A stretch of 64,000 bases of DNA, taken from Carya illinoinensis (Eukaryota > Streptophyta > Magnoliopsida > Fagales > Juglandaceae). Positions 22,829-33,570 of the stretch are shown piece after piece. Under the pieces are notes generated by a model. The model was not told the DNA's origin, ran no database searches, and saw only the letters and a list, made by a program, of their open reading frames with translations. The stretch spans positions 49,272,837-49,336,836 of the forward strand of contig NC_056752.1 in assembly GCF_018687715.1 (NCBI RefSeq), in the 5' to 3' direction. The stretch's first letter is position 1. Every line of letters begins with the position of its first letter. The position numbers were made by a program, and so were the translations under genes.

Positions 22829-23229
22829 AAAGGACAGGGAGCCACGCCCCATTAATTGCGTCATCCTAGGAGCCATATCGCATTAGGAATTTGACTTAAA
22901 AAGCTGTTGAAGGGATATATCCCTTTGACACGAGATATAGGCAGTTGACTCCCAAAAACCAGGTATAAAAGTCAATCTTAAGTACAAAGAACTTCCTCTA
23001 AACTCTCTATTCATTCGCACAAAATACTAAGAGGTTACTGACTTTGGCATCAGAAACTCCCCAACCTCCACTAAGACCCCCATCTCTTCGTGTTTTCTTA
23101 GTATTTGTAGACCCAAGACGGAAGACTCGAGTTGGTTAGAGCTAGGCACAAAGGTGTACAAAACACAATGTTAACAGGAGGTGTAAGGGTATCATCACCC
23201 TTTTGAATAATAGTGATATAATTTGAGTT

Positions 23230-23460
23230 AAGTAATTTTTAGATTTTGAGAAAGAATAGAGAAAATGTTGAATAAAAAATATTATAAAGTTAAAATATTG
23301 TTAGAGTATAATTTTTTAATACTATTTTTATTTTAGGATCTGAAAAGGTTGAATTATTATTATTATATTTTTTTAGTTTGAAAAACTTATAGTAATTAGT
23401 TTGAAGTTGTTTGTGTTTGAGTGATATTTAAAAAGTAAATGAGATGGGATGAGATTAAAA
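23230..23460 (-). repeat. Dispersed AT-rich GATGA-type repeat
   Basis: Contains GAGAAAATGTTGAATAAAAA, TTAGAGTATAATTTTTTAAT and a GAGATGGGATGAG end. Confidence 0.55.
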
Positions 23461-24441
23461 TTATTTCCAAAAATCTCCTTAATGATCACCTCGTTCACTT
23501 GTGTCCATTCAATTATTCATTGCTGTAATTATCAAATTATGGAGGAACCTTTGCACTTAAATCTGTCCGCAGCAGTGGAATAAACTAGTAACTCGATCCT
23601 ATGTCTTATCCTAAGGACAAGGGGCAACGTGTTCATTGGAACCTTCTTGGAGCAGGTTATTTCTATGAGTTTTGCTACATATAAGTACAGTCGCGTACTA
23701 ATCTATATATTAATACTGATTTATTCATACTTAAAATTTAAATTAACATTGTTTTTAATAAAATCTACTTTTTGACCAATCACATCATATTGGTGTACAG
23801 ATTAGTACACAATTGTACTTGTAACTATATTTTTCCTATTTCTATTCCATGACCAGGAAGAACCATATGAGCCATTAGAGGATCCTGCATTGCTAAGTTG
23901 TATAGCTCTGTCATGCGTGTGGACTATATGGTGAGTGAGAACTACGAACACTTAATTGGAATAAAAACCAAGACCTTTGAATTGATCGAGTCTTTATATT
24001 ATTAAGCGATCGTAGGCTCGTTCGTGTATATTTCAAATGTCAGCCTGTATTGATCACCATTCCCTGCTGACACGAATGTTTCCATCTCTAAGCCATGCAA
24101 CTGCTGCAAAAATAAAAAATCCCCTGCACGCCTACAGCTCCAAGAAAGACCAAGAGGGCTACAACGTAGCTCATCCCCAAGTGTGATGGCCAACAAATGC
24201 TTGAAAACTGTAGTTTTCCAATGAATACATAATTCTAACCATCCATTATACATAAAATTATGTCTAAATACAGGATCCATACTGTCAAACCGTCCAAGAG
24301 CAGTAAACATCCTAAAAAAGTGGAGAGATACTTCCTCTCCCACATACCTTTTTGATGTATGCCTTTTTCCTTTCAAGTTCTTTTACAACTGTTGTGAATA
24401 TCTTCTCCTGGAGAATCGAGCCTACATGGCCAAGCAGCTAA
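23461..24441. other. Intergenic; one unrecognised minus-strand frame
   Basis: 23670-23830 is an inverted-repeat MITE-like stretch (GTACTAATCTATATATTAATAC paired with GTGTACAGATTAGTAC), related to 60990-61150. A 124-codon minus-strand frame at 24002-24376 (RMFTALGRFDSMDPVFRHN) has normal base composition but no motif I recognise; it may be a decayed gene piece. Confidence 0.35.
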
Positions 24442-25545
24442 GAGCATCGGCAATGGCCTCGCCATTGCCAATTGCAAGTCCAAAATAAAGGTTGTTGGAA
24501 GCGTTTTTGGTCTGCAATGGCCTAGCGAAAACCAAAAAGTTTGACATAAAGTGTACAGTAAATGTAAGGTGCTCTCCATGTCTGGCGAGCAACTGTTCTG
24601 AGTCTATGAATTTTTTTATTCTTTTTCTTTCACCCGCTCTCTCCCCTTTCCCTCGGTTTCTCATTTCTCCCCAACAGATTCACTTTTTCTTTCTTTCTCC
24701 CAAACTGCTGAGCATTCGCCCTTCTTCTTCAGCCGCCGCCTTGAATCAAGTCCAGCGATCGCCTCCTCCAGCAGACGCCGTCGTCTCCGAGCGCTAATGT
24801 AAGTCGCTCTTCATCTCTCTTCCTCGCTCTTCTCTCCCTCTTCTCTCCCTCTTCTCTGTTGAGTACTCCGAACGAAACTCCAAACTCTTCTCTCCCTCTT
24901 CTCCGATTGCTTCCTGAAATGTCTTGTTTTTTCATCCATTTCGTGCTCTTATTTTCCCAGCCAGGTCGAATCAAAAGCATCGGCTTTTGATACCCGTCCC
25001 ACGCCGAAGTCTCTTCCTCCACGAATCTCCCACTACAGGTATCGTATGTTCGCATGAATGCAATGTTTTTGGTTTTTTTTTTTTTTTTGTAGATGAAATG
25101 GTAAACGGTTGGCATTATTGTTTTTATTTTTTCTTGCATTTGGGTGAGATTCTTGGTTATATGTAAAATCTGTTGGTGCTTGGACCCTGATGCCTCATCT
25201 TGACGTTGCTTGATCATAAGATTTGGGTTTGTTGCTTGACATTGTTGTAGATGGAGGCTTGTTTGTCTATTTTATTTTTCTTCAATGTGTTTATCAATTC
25301 TTGGTCTGTAGTTGGGGAAATCAAGTGTATTTGGTAGACCACAATCTTGAAATGGCAGTAGTCGAACTCTGCCACTTGGGAAAAAAAACTAATATTATTA
25401 AAATATATAATATTTTATTATTAATTGGACTTTAAGATAGCTAGTCCAATGTGGACTAATATATCTAGAAATGTATTTTAGACTTGCAAGTTACCATTCT
25501 AGCTAAATTATGGACTTGACAATGGCTAGGCCATTGTGAATGCTC
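24442..25545. mobile_element. Harbinger/PIF-like non-autonomous DNA transposon
   Basis: Terminal inverted repeats begin GAGCATCGGCAATGGC and, from the right end, GAGCATTCACAATGGC. Both are flanked by the 3-bp duplication TAA (24439-24441 and 25546-25548). This is the terminus and duplication type of PIF/Harbinger elements. Each terminal repeat also contains a small hairpin (CAATGGC/GCCATTG). The 1104-bp interior has no transposase. It carries a CT-rich, leader-like stretch (about 24600-24900) with a GCGCTAATGTAAGTC exon/intron-like junction near 24793, suggesting captured gene sequence. Confidence 0.7.
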
Positions 25546-25548
25546 TAA

Positions 25549-25901
25549 GGCCACACGGTTGTGCTAGGAAATTCTAAAGCCATCTCCCTAGTGGAGGATT
25601 GCTAGGTACTTGGATTTCCTTCATTATAACTCTCAAACAGTACGAGACAATAAAATTGATAACCATCGGTCCGAGATGGTGTGAGGAAATTTCATCCGAT
25701 TACAAATTTTGTTGAAGTATGAATAAATATTACTAGAGGACTAATCACAGGCTAACAAAAACAATCCTTTTGATGGATCCACATGGTTTTAGAACAGTAA
25801 ATGGTGTAAAAGCAATACAAACACTATTTAACATGAAACTTCACTCAAGCTATACAACATGACAATGATACCCTATTCTGATAAGTGATAAAAATAAGTG
25901 G
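25549..25901. other. Intergenic, no gene seen
   Basis: AT-rich sequence with no open frame of note between the Harbinger-like element and the TRIM-like remnant. Confidence 0.35.
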
Positions 25902-26055
25902 TGTATAACATCCTACATTGTTTAGAAATGGAGAATTTCTTACTCTTTGTAATATTTTAATAGAGCTCTTATTGTATCATTGACTAGTTTTTTTAAAATA
26001 CAGACCTTATGACTTGAGTCTTCTATTGGAGCGTTATAAATAGTATCAGAGTATA
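25902..26055 (+). mobile_element. TRIM-like or Copia-like short LTR remnant with primer-binding site
   Basis: A 136-bp stretch starts TGTATAACATCC and ends GCGTTATA. It is followed by AATAGTATCAGAG, close to the initiator-Met tRNA primer-binding site TGGTATCAGAG used by many plant Copia and TRIM elements. A related decayed sequence, ending GGACCGTTACA, is at about 52855-53002. No partner LTR is seen. Confidence 0.4.
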
Positions 26056-27604
26056 TCTTAATCAGAAATATAGAACTTGAATCGTGCTACCGACAATAGA
26101 CTGGCCTAACGCCGACCACCCTGAGACGTCGAAGAACCACAGTCAACACAGAAATCGCCGGCTAGTTCAATTTCAACGAACCCACTTCCTCCAGTAAGCC
26201 ACTGTCATCGCACTCACTCTCCTCCCTCTCTGCTTCTTTTCAGTTTCAGCCAATCTCACTCTAACTCATTCATTTCTCTCACTTTGTCGCATCACCCACC
26301 CAGAGAAGCCCCATAATGTCGTCGGTCAAACCCAGCCATCAGGGTCTTTGTCGCAACTGGTCCCTTCTCTCAGTGAATTACCCCTCTCGATGCTTAAGGC
26401 TTCTCTCAGGAGCCTTTGTTTTCACTGCTCAGCCCATGTGTTTTCCACACACAGGGCTTCATTTATCTAAATAAAAAAGTAAAACAGGCCTTCAAGCCGG
26501 GGGCCTTAGGCCCATTCGGCCTAGAGCCTTTTATTATATGAGAAAGCTCGGATGGCCTTTCCATGTGATGGACTCAACTTCTCTTTTTAAAGCTAATAGT
26601 ATACTAAGTGGGCTGGTTCTTTGTGTACTGAAACTGTTTTAGTAAGTTTGAATAAGTTATTTTCTTTAGTTGGGGCTATGCTAAATTTTAAATCAGACCA
26701 AGTTTTACAATTTACTTTTATTAGAGTATATTTAAGGAATTTAAAGTATGTCTTAAACTATATTTTACTGAATACTATGGAACCTATTATTTTAGTCAAT
26801 ATTATAATTGGCCGGTCAAATTGGATTGTGTAAATTTATTATTTTTCAAATATAAAACCAATGAATATGTTATGAGTTTTAAATAATATTATATATATTA
26901 ATTTTAGTATAGCTGAATAATTGTTGAATTAATTTATGGTATGATTTTTAGTACTTAGAATGCTATGACATATTTTCCTAAAAATATTGGTAACGATTAG
27001 CACCTCGTGTAGGTAACGCGCTACAAATTGGAAATCATGAAACATTGCTAAGAGGTAAATGGTATGAGCATATGAATGCATGTGTACTGTAAATATTATT
27101 ATTATGTATGAAATATGATGTGGTTATGATGATTATTTACGCTACGCTAAGAGCCAAGTCAATGTTAAATCTCTTTCATGATCTTCTATGAATTATGATT
27201 ATTTACAAGAAAGTAAGCTTATATATATTATGCTATTATGGATTATTGATTGATGGAAATCATGAAATAAAATCACATGGAATCATGAAATGTTCATGTA
27301 CAAATTTTAAGTCAAGTATGCTATATAATAAAATAACTAGATCATGTTTGCCATGTTTATGTAAGTACTTTGATCATGTATGTCATGTTCATGTAATACT
27401 TAGATCATGAATGCCGTGAAATGTCATAAGTGTTTAAATCATATTAGCTCACGTTATGCTACACTATGCCATGTACAAGAAATGTCATTTATAAGGATAT
27501 ATCATGTTATGCCATGCCATGTACAAGAATGTGCCATGCTAGAAAAGTCCATGAAGTCTAAGAAAGTTCTCATGTATTAAGAAAGATAAATATTTTAAAG
27601 TAAC
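26056..27604. other. Repeat-like DNA upstream of the second hairpin array
   Basis: 26090-26450 is GC-richer and unrecognised. 26480-26560 is GGCC-rich, like the left flank of copy 2. From about 26600 the texture (many ATG, CATG and TATG words) resembles the 3' half of the long-LTR family, so this may be the 5' part of another long repeat. Confidence 0.35.
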
Positions 27605-28080
27605 ACAAACTCAAGCGTGTTTACCACAAGTTATACTAAGACGGTACCATGGACTCAAGCGTGATTACCATAAGTTAAGCAAAATGCAGACTCAAGTATG
27701 TCTCACTCCATGTCATGCAAGTTAAGTAAGCGTGTTTTACTCCATGTTATGCAAATTAAGTGAAACATAGACCCAAACGTGTTTCACTCCATGTTATGCA
27801 AGTTAAATGAAACACAGACCAGCGTGTTTCATTTTATGTTATGCAAGATAAGTGAAATACGGACTCAAGAATGTTTTACTCCATGCCATGCAAGTTAAGT
27901 GAAACACGAATTTAAGTGTGTTTCACTCCATAATATGCAAGTTAAGTGAAACACAGACTCAAGTGTGTTTCACTCCATATTATGCAAGTTAAGTGAAACA
28001 CGGATTCAAACATATTTCACTATATGCTAAGTTATAGGGTGCCACAGACTCAAGCGTAGTTTACCATATGATAAATGAAA
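27605..28080 (+). repeat. Second hairpin satellite array (about 48-bp units)
   Basis: About nine units share GTGTTTCACTCCATGTTATG and CAAGTTAAGTGAAACAC. Adjacent units place GTGAAACAC and GTGTTTCAC as inverted repeats about 10 nt apart, so each junction can fold. The sequence differs from the AATACAT array, but the layout (ATG-rich DNA, array, then a 'ctgagtattcgactca' block near 28318) parallels it. Confidence 0.7.
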
Positions 28081-28726
28081 CACAAGATAAACAAGTTATT
28101 CATGCATTTACGTTATATGTTTACCATGATTATGTATTTTTTTTCGCTCATGTTAATAATGAATAAATATACCATATGAATCTGTGACGATATATGCATG
28201 TATTAAATTAAGTTATGATTATAAATCTGTAATGATATATGTATGTTTTGTAGGGTCTCTTTCAAAACTTAAGTTTATGCTAAACTAAGTAATCTTTTAC
28301 ATTATGATGTGCTATCTACTGAGTATTCGACTCATTTTATTGTTGTTTGCCTTTCTGTTTTCTTTTATGTTTTATTGTCACGGATGGTGATTATGATGAC
28401 ACAGAGCTGAATGGCCAAGAATAGCTCTGGTATAAAATCTTAGAGAGGAATAAGCATCAATTACACAATGATTAGTTTCTTTTACGTCATTTTAATAAAA
28501 AGTTTTATTTAAGACAAGTTTATGTTTTGTTTTATTTTCAGTTTCGAGTTCAAAAGACTATTTAAGTTTTTTCAATTAATATTTTTAATAAATGAGGTAT
28601 ATTAGAATATTGAGTCTCTTTACCGGACATTATGTTATGTATGTTAGTAATGTCTCTATCTTACGGGAACGAGATGTTTTAACTCCACCACAAGTGAGGG
28701 TTTTAACAAAATTGAGGTATCTTGTC

Positions 28727-28731
<5 letters not shown>
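28081..28731. other. AT-rich DNA after the second array
   Basis: Probably the 3' part of the same repeat; it ends near the AG microsatellite. No boundary with target duplication could be found. Confidence 0.3.

Positions 28732-28773
<42 letters not shown>
28732..28773 (+). repeat. (AG)n microsatellite
   Basis: About 21 AG units, 15 bp before the Mutator-like element. Confidence 0.95.
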
Positions 28774-28777
<4 letters not shown>

Positions 28778-28797
28778 AAATAGGGAATAAAATACCG

Positions 28798-29952
28798 AAA
28801 AAGTCTACTTACAACCGACTTGAGAAACCCCCACGTAACCGGTTCCTACGAGGCACGTTTCAAAACGACGTTGTCATTGTTTTAACTCAAATTCAAACTT
28901 ACCTCGTCATTGTGTTACTGCATTTCGACAATTCTCTCTACTTTCTCTTCCCTCCAAGACCCTCCCCTCTTCCTCATTCCCATCGTCTTCCCCAGAAAGC
29001 CAAAAGCAGCTTTCCATCCAAGTCAAAACCATTCCCAGTTGAAGAAAGAACCCACAAACCCACGTTTCAACCTTGTACCGAAGAGCCTCGTAATGGACCT
29101 AGGCGCAAATGTTTGTAGAGTTCGGTGAAGAGGTGAAATCATTAAGGGAATTACTCTGAGCAAATGAAAAGGAACCATATTAGATGTAAAAGAAAAATGA
29201 ATACTTCACTATTCGTCCACGCAAATTGAGAACCATAATGGTTCATTCTTTGGAAATATCTCCCTGCTCCCTCCCTGGTCTCAGTTAAACTACAATCCAA
29301 CCAAATCTGGATGGCTTTGAACAAAGGAACAAAATAATGTCCCGCTTCACATCTCATTTCTTTTTATACTTGCAGCACAAAACGGTAGGAGAGGAAAAGA
29401 AAGCTGCTTTGAATCAGTACAAGTGTGTTTGGTAGCAAAGAACATTTCTGTAGCTGACTCGAGGTTGTACCAGTCGAGTAGCTTATTGATTTATTATTGT
29501 TATTAGCATTGAAACCAAATCGCAAGATGTCTAAACCATAGCTGAGAAGCTATAGTTTGTAGCTATAATCGCAAGATGTTTAAAGCAAGTAAAAGGAAAG
29601 AATAAGAACCATAGCTGAGAAGAGAAAAAAAATATTTGCCTTTACCGAATCAGTGGAAGAACTAAGTCTCGTTTATCCAACCCACGACGACGACAAGAAA
29701 TTCAGATCTGGAACCTCTGACGAACGGCGACTGCAATAACCAATTTTCTCCACGTCGGTGACCTCCAGACGAGATTCAACAGAGGTCTAGGCATTGTTGG
29801 TTTTCTCTCTCCTTCAAATCGCTCAGCTCAATATTGTGTCATCTATTTTATTTTATTTTCCTCCATTTTTCTGTCTTTTTTAAATAAATAAAATAAAATA
29901 TCAACTGACGTGGCATCCGGTTTTCGCACGCCGGTTGTATATAGAAGAATCG
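28798..29952. mobile_element. Mutator-like non-autonomous element with gene-like interior
   Basis: The direct repeat TAAAATACCG (28788-28797 and 29953-29962) flanks 1155 bp; 9-10 bp duplications are typical of Mutator-like elements. The ends are imperfect inverted repeats sharing TACAACCG, GAAA and CACGT blocks. There is no transposase. The left interior (28900-29120) has a CT-rich, leader-like stretch and a short ATG frame at 29093 (MDLGANVCRV). The right interior is GC-richer, also leader-like on the minus strand. It may be a Pack-MULE carrying captured exons. Confidence 0.6.
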
Positions 29953-29962
29953 TAAAATACCG

Positions 29963-30360
29963 CAGCCCAATTGTGAAATTAACAAAGGTGCAGAACGATT
30001 TGAATGGTTTTATGCTAAAGCTATACTAAAAACTTAAGCCATTTCGAAATTGGGCCGTGACAACAAAAGCATCTTTCATCTCTTTATGATTTGACTTAAA
30101 TTAAATCTCAGATTTGTTGCCTTTTCCTACTCTTCTGTTATTTGAACTCTCATGGTAGCTCACTAGAAGACTAAAGTCTTAACAGAACCAGTGAACCACG
30201 CGGTCTTTGCAACATCAAATGGATGCTGAACTCAAAAGGCTATATAGTTCCGCGCTGCACACAGAAACTTTGACAATGAACGGACGTGAGGAAGTTTTTG
30301 TCAAACAAACTACAACATAAAGTGAACTACAACAACAATGTGAATTAAACAGATTTATTA
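29963..30360. other. Intergenic, no gene seen
   Basis: Ordinary base composition with short frames only. Confidence 0.35.
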
Positions 30361-30968
30361 GAGCATCCCAACGGGTACGGCAAATGATACTTTTCTCCAT
30401 AATTTGATAGAAATTTTAAGAATTTGTTTAAATTCATGTCTACATCCGGATCTCTATTTTGGAACAAATTTGTAAAATGTACAGTAATTTTTTATATTTG
30501 AAAAATCACTGTACATCCTCATATTATTTTTTATTAATATTTTATTCTAATCATTTACACTTTCTATTATATTTATCTACTTTCAATCATCTATACTTTC
30601 TATTATACTTATATTTATTATAGTTTTAAATAATAATTTTAAAAATAATTTAAATAATTACGAAAATATAAAAAAATAATTATTTTAATATTATCGTACC
30701 CACAAAAAATAATTTAAATTTTTGTTTAAAATATTCACTAGAGTAATAATTCAAAAAATAAGAAAAAATATTGAATAGTTAAATTTATAAATAGAAGTGA
30801 AAGAAAAAAGTAATAAAATAATAATAAAGAAATATTATTTTAATAGAATAGAAAAATAATACGAAATGAGACGTAAAAAGTTTTGTAATATGAGAAAAAT
30901 ATAAAAAAAAATATATTTAGAGAATATACTTTATAAAAAATTATATGAGAAATGAGATGCGAATGGCC
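30361..30968. mobile_element. MITE with GAGCATCC end (Harbinger-like)
   Basis: The left end GAGCATCCCAACGGG is preceded by TTA (30358-30360). The right end reads GGCCATTCGCATC from the other side and is followed by TTA (30969-30971). TTA duplications and GAGCATC-type ends suggest PIF/Harbinger. The two ends match only loosely and the 608-bp interior is AT-rich non-coding DNA. Confidence 0.45.
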
Positions 30969-31082
30969 TTATTTGATATATCATCGTCCTTATAAAAAGG
31001 AAAGAACACTGAGAATCTTATTACAGTTTTTCCATGATTCATATCATTCACACGTTCACATGCTTCAGCAGATAATCGTAAG

Positions 31083-31131
31083 GAAACAAAAAAAAAAAAA
31101 AAAAACAAACAAACAAACAAACAAACAAACA
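31083..31131 (+). repeat. A-run and (CAAA)n microsatellite
   Basis: An A run (31087-31104) is followed by about six CAAA units. Confidence 0.9.
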
Positions 31132-31452
31132 AAAAATAAAAAATAGGCTCCTCTAATATCAATCATCAGCCGTGTAGTCTAAACCAAATAACAAAGTGAT
31201 AAACAGGAACTCAGAGAGAAAAATATGTAAGTAAATTCTAATCAGCATTTACCACATTTACAAATGCCCGATGTTTTCCAATCAACCTGCAACTCATATC
31301 CTTCCACCACCCACCAAAGAATCTAAATCCGATAAATACCCCTCAACTATTTAAGCTGAACAAAGACTTCCAATCTGATGTAAAGTCCAAATCACAATGC
31401 GTGCCGCCGAAATAAGAATCGATGAGGAAACTGACATCACCTAAATTTCAAT

Positions 31453-31926
31453 TCAAGAACTGGTCTCGTAACTGTCCCTGAGCTTCAGAAGCTGTCTTCT
31501 CTTGAAAGCCAAGAACCCCACCACACCAATTTGGAGGATCGCAGCGATAACCACGAACAAAAGCCCAATCTTCTTCCCTGTATTGATAGTTTTTTTCGGA
31601 GGCAAAGGTGGCAGCTTTCTTTGGCGATAATTGGACCCTTTATTGTCCTTTCTCCACCACCTATCTTGTGGTGGTGGAGATGGTGGTCGTAAACGAGGAT
31701 ACGGCGGAGGAGGCAGTGGAGCCGGTGGTTTTGAACGATTATTCGACACAGAAGTCGGTAAAATTGGCAAATGAGGTGATGGCGGCGGAGGCGACATTCG
31801 CGACACAAGTGAACGTATTGCGGGAATGTTTACGTCATTTTGTGGATGCGATTCAGCAAGGAGAGCAAGAATGCTTATGGCAGAGCCAAAGATTTGGAAC
31901 ACCAAGACTGATAGTGGTATTTCCAT
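31453..31926 (-). CDS. Proline-rich single-pass membrane protein (HRGP family)
   Basis: A 157-aa single-exon protein. Residues 1-25 are hydrophobic and fit a signal peptide or anchor (VLVFQIFGSAISILALLAES). Residues 45-90 are proline-rich with SPPPP, LPPPPYP and PPSPPPQ blocks like hydroxyproline-rich wall proteins, and KLPPLPPKK follows at 104-112. Residues 119-141 form a strong membrane segment (KIGLLFVVIAAILQIGVVGF), followed by a short basic tail FKRRQLLKLRDSYE. Plant genomes encode small proteins with this same NTGKKIGLLFV...FKRRQLLK ending, usually called HRGP or gp1-like; their role is not established. A plasma-membrane protein with its Pro-rich part in the wall is inferred. Confidence 0.7.
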   Translation of the reverse strand: MEIPLSVLVFQIFGSAISILALLAESHPQNDVNIPAIRSLVSRMSPPPPSPHLPILPTSVSNNRSKPPAPLPPPPYPRLRPPSPPPQDRWWRKDNKGSNYRQRKLPPLPPKKTINTGKKIGLLFVVIAAILQIGVVGFLAFKRRQLLKLRDSYETSS

Positions 31927-32443
31927 GGAATAACAACAAGAACAGAACTACGAAAAAAATGAGTTTTTCTTAATTGGGACTTGGATTAGGACTTCTAGAA
32001 CCTTGTTCCATTTGGGTCCAATCCCAAACGACTAAATTTCTCCTATTCAGCTATGAATCCAGGAGCCTTGCCTACCAATTTACCAAAGAGGCTAAGGACT
32101 GAACATTGAAATTGTTTTTTGAATCTGGGTCAGTATGATTTTGTGTCTCAAAATCAACCAAATGGGTTTGGTCCTAAGTGGTTGATATCTTGTATCGGAT
32201 GATTCTATAAAAATTGATCAAATGGGTCTGGTCTTGAATGACGGATTTCCGAACCAAACTTGGTGGAATTCGTGATACTAGGGACATGAAGGAATCTGGA
32301 TAGGGTTTGTATATGGAATTTCCTTTTTTTATTTGTATTTTTGCGAGGAATCAGAAGAATGGGTCAAGCGGGGGGTTGCAAGGCATTGATTGAAATTTGA
32401 ATGGAACGTGTAAAGAGGTGGTTGTTGGGGGGGTTGGTGGGGG

Positions 32444-32445
<2 letters not shown>
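31927..32445. other. Upstream region of the proline-rich gene
   Basis: Probable promoter and leader on the minus strand. 32100-32300 contains two loose copies of AAATGGGT(T/C)TGGTC, about 65 bp apart. No other gene. Confidence 0.3.

Positions 32446-32478
<33 letters not shown>
32446..32478 (+). repeat. Poly-G run (33 bp)
   Basis: An unbroken G homopolymer inside a longer G-rich stretch (32418-32491). It is unusually long for a plant chromosome and its length may be uncertain in the assembly. Confidence 0.9.
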
Positions 32479-32479
<1 letters not shown>

Positions 32480-32524
32480 GTGGGGGAGGTGTGGAGCATT
32501 GAGGAGGTTTCTTCTTCACCTTCC

Positions 32525-32526
<2 letters not shown>

Positions 32527-32555
<29 letters not shown>
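32527..32555 (+). repeat. (GA)n microsatellite
   Basis: About 14 GA units, 50 bp after the G run. Confidence 0.95.
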
Positions 32556-32699
32556 TCTACGCGGGCTTCAACGGTTGGGGCCAGGGCTAATTTGGGGGAT
32601 GGTCGCCTAGAAAAAGAATCTTTTTTTTACGAGTTGTTCATAACGGAGAGGGAGAGAGTGCTGTTTCCATTGCATGACGACAAGAGCATGTATTCATCT

Positions 32700-33390
32700 T
32701 ATATTCATTTTTAAATTTACATAATATTTTTTAAATTGATCTATATTACATTTTATATTTTTTAAATCTTAGGTAATTATAAATAGTATTTTTTTTAAAT
32801 TTGAAGAAGTATTTTTCACTTTCTAAATATTATTTTATTATTTTTTTCTCTTTTATACTCAGTAAAATCAATTTTATAAAATTTTTATTAGATGATTTTG
32901 ATATATAAAATTTATATTAAGTTAATGATATAAAGTGTTTTTAATATATATTAATATTTATTGATAAAATTGATCATTTTGATATATAAAATTGATAATA
33001 TTTAGATATATGGAATTGATATTTTTTAATACATTGTGTTAATTATAAAATATATAAAAATAAAAATTTTAAGAAAAAATAAAAAAATAATAATATTTTA
33101 TTATTATTTAGTTTAAAAATGCATAATTTAATGTAAGAATTTTTCTTAATATGTAAAATCAATCTTAAAAAAATATAATTTTAAATATGAATATAGAAAA
33201 ATCAATACTAATGCTCTGAGTTACTAAAATGAAAGAAAAATATAAATTCAGTCGTAAAATATATAAATACCGTCTTTAAAATATAAAAGTCGTAAAATAT
33301 ATAAATATCGTCTTTAAAGTATAAAGTACAGTAAAGGATAGTCATATCGGCTCTAGAGATTCAATTTCAGGGATATTAGTTAGGGGTTAT
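32700..33390. other. Very AT-rich intergenic DNA
   Basis: Long A/T runs. 33240-33330 repeats CGTAAAATATATAAAT(A)C three times with spacing of about 50 bp. No gene. Confidence 0.4.
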
Positions 33391-33394
33391 GCTA

Positions 33395-33570
33395 CACAAC
33401 ACTCCACCTATTTTTTAATTTTTATTATTTTATTTTTTATCAAATATTTAATATATAAATAATAAATTAATTAATTCAAAAAAATAAATTCAAAAAAAAA
33501 ATATTAAAAAAATATTAAAAAATAAAAAAGAGGTGGGGTGTTGGGGGGTTGGGGGGTTGGGGGGTTGGGA
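33395..33570 (+). repeat. Foldback MITE ending in a G-quadruplex-like tract
   Basis: CAACACTCCACCTATTTTTTA near 33398 is mirrored by TAAAAAAGAGGTGGGGTGTTG near 33524-33544. The right end runs into three further units of GGGGGGTT (to about 33567), giving four or more runs of at least four G separated by TT, which is the pattern needed for a G-quadruplex. Confidence 0.6.

Larger units (their letters stand above)
19506..23176 (+). mobile_element. LTR-like insertion (about 640 bp) split by LTR copy 2
   Basis: Two flanks surround copy 2: about 19506-19800, rich in GGCC, and about 22829-23176. The right part has a TATAAAAG promoter-like motif (22970s), a GACTTTGGCATCAGAAACTC block typical of Ty3/Gypsy LTR leaders, and an end in GTTAACA. 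No primer-binding site follows, so it is probably a solo LTR. The words GAGGTGTAAG occur at both outer edges (about 19502 and 23178); they may be a duplicated target, although 10 bp is long for an LTR element, so the left boundary is uncertain. Confidence 0.5.

Noticed and set aside
24002..24376. 124-codon minus-strand frame as a gene
   Set aside because: No recognised domain and surrounded by transposon remnants; noted only in the region description.
32397..32714. Gly-rich 105-codon frame
   Set aside because: Created by the G run and GA microsatellite; not a glycine-rich protein gene.
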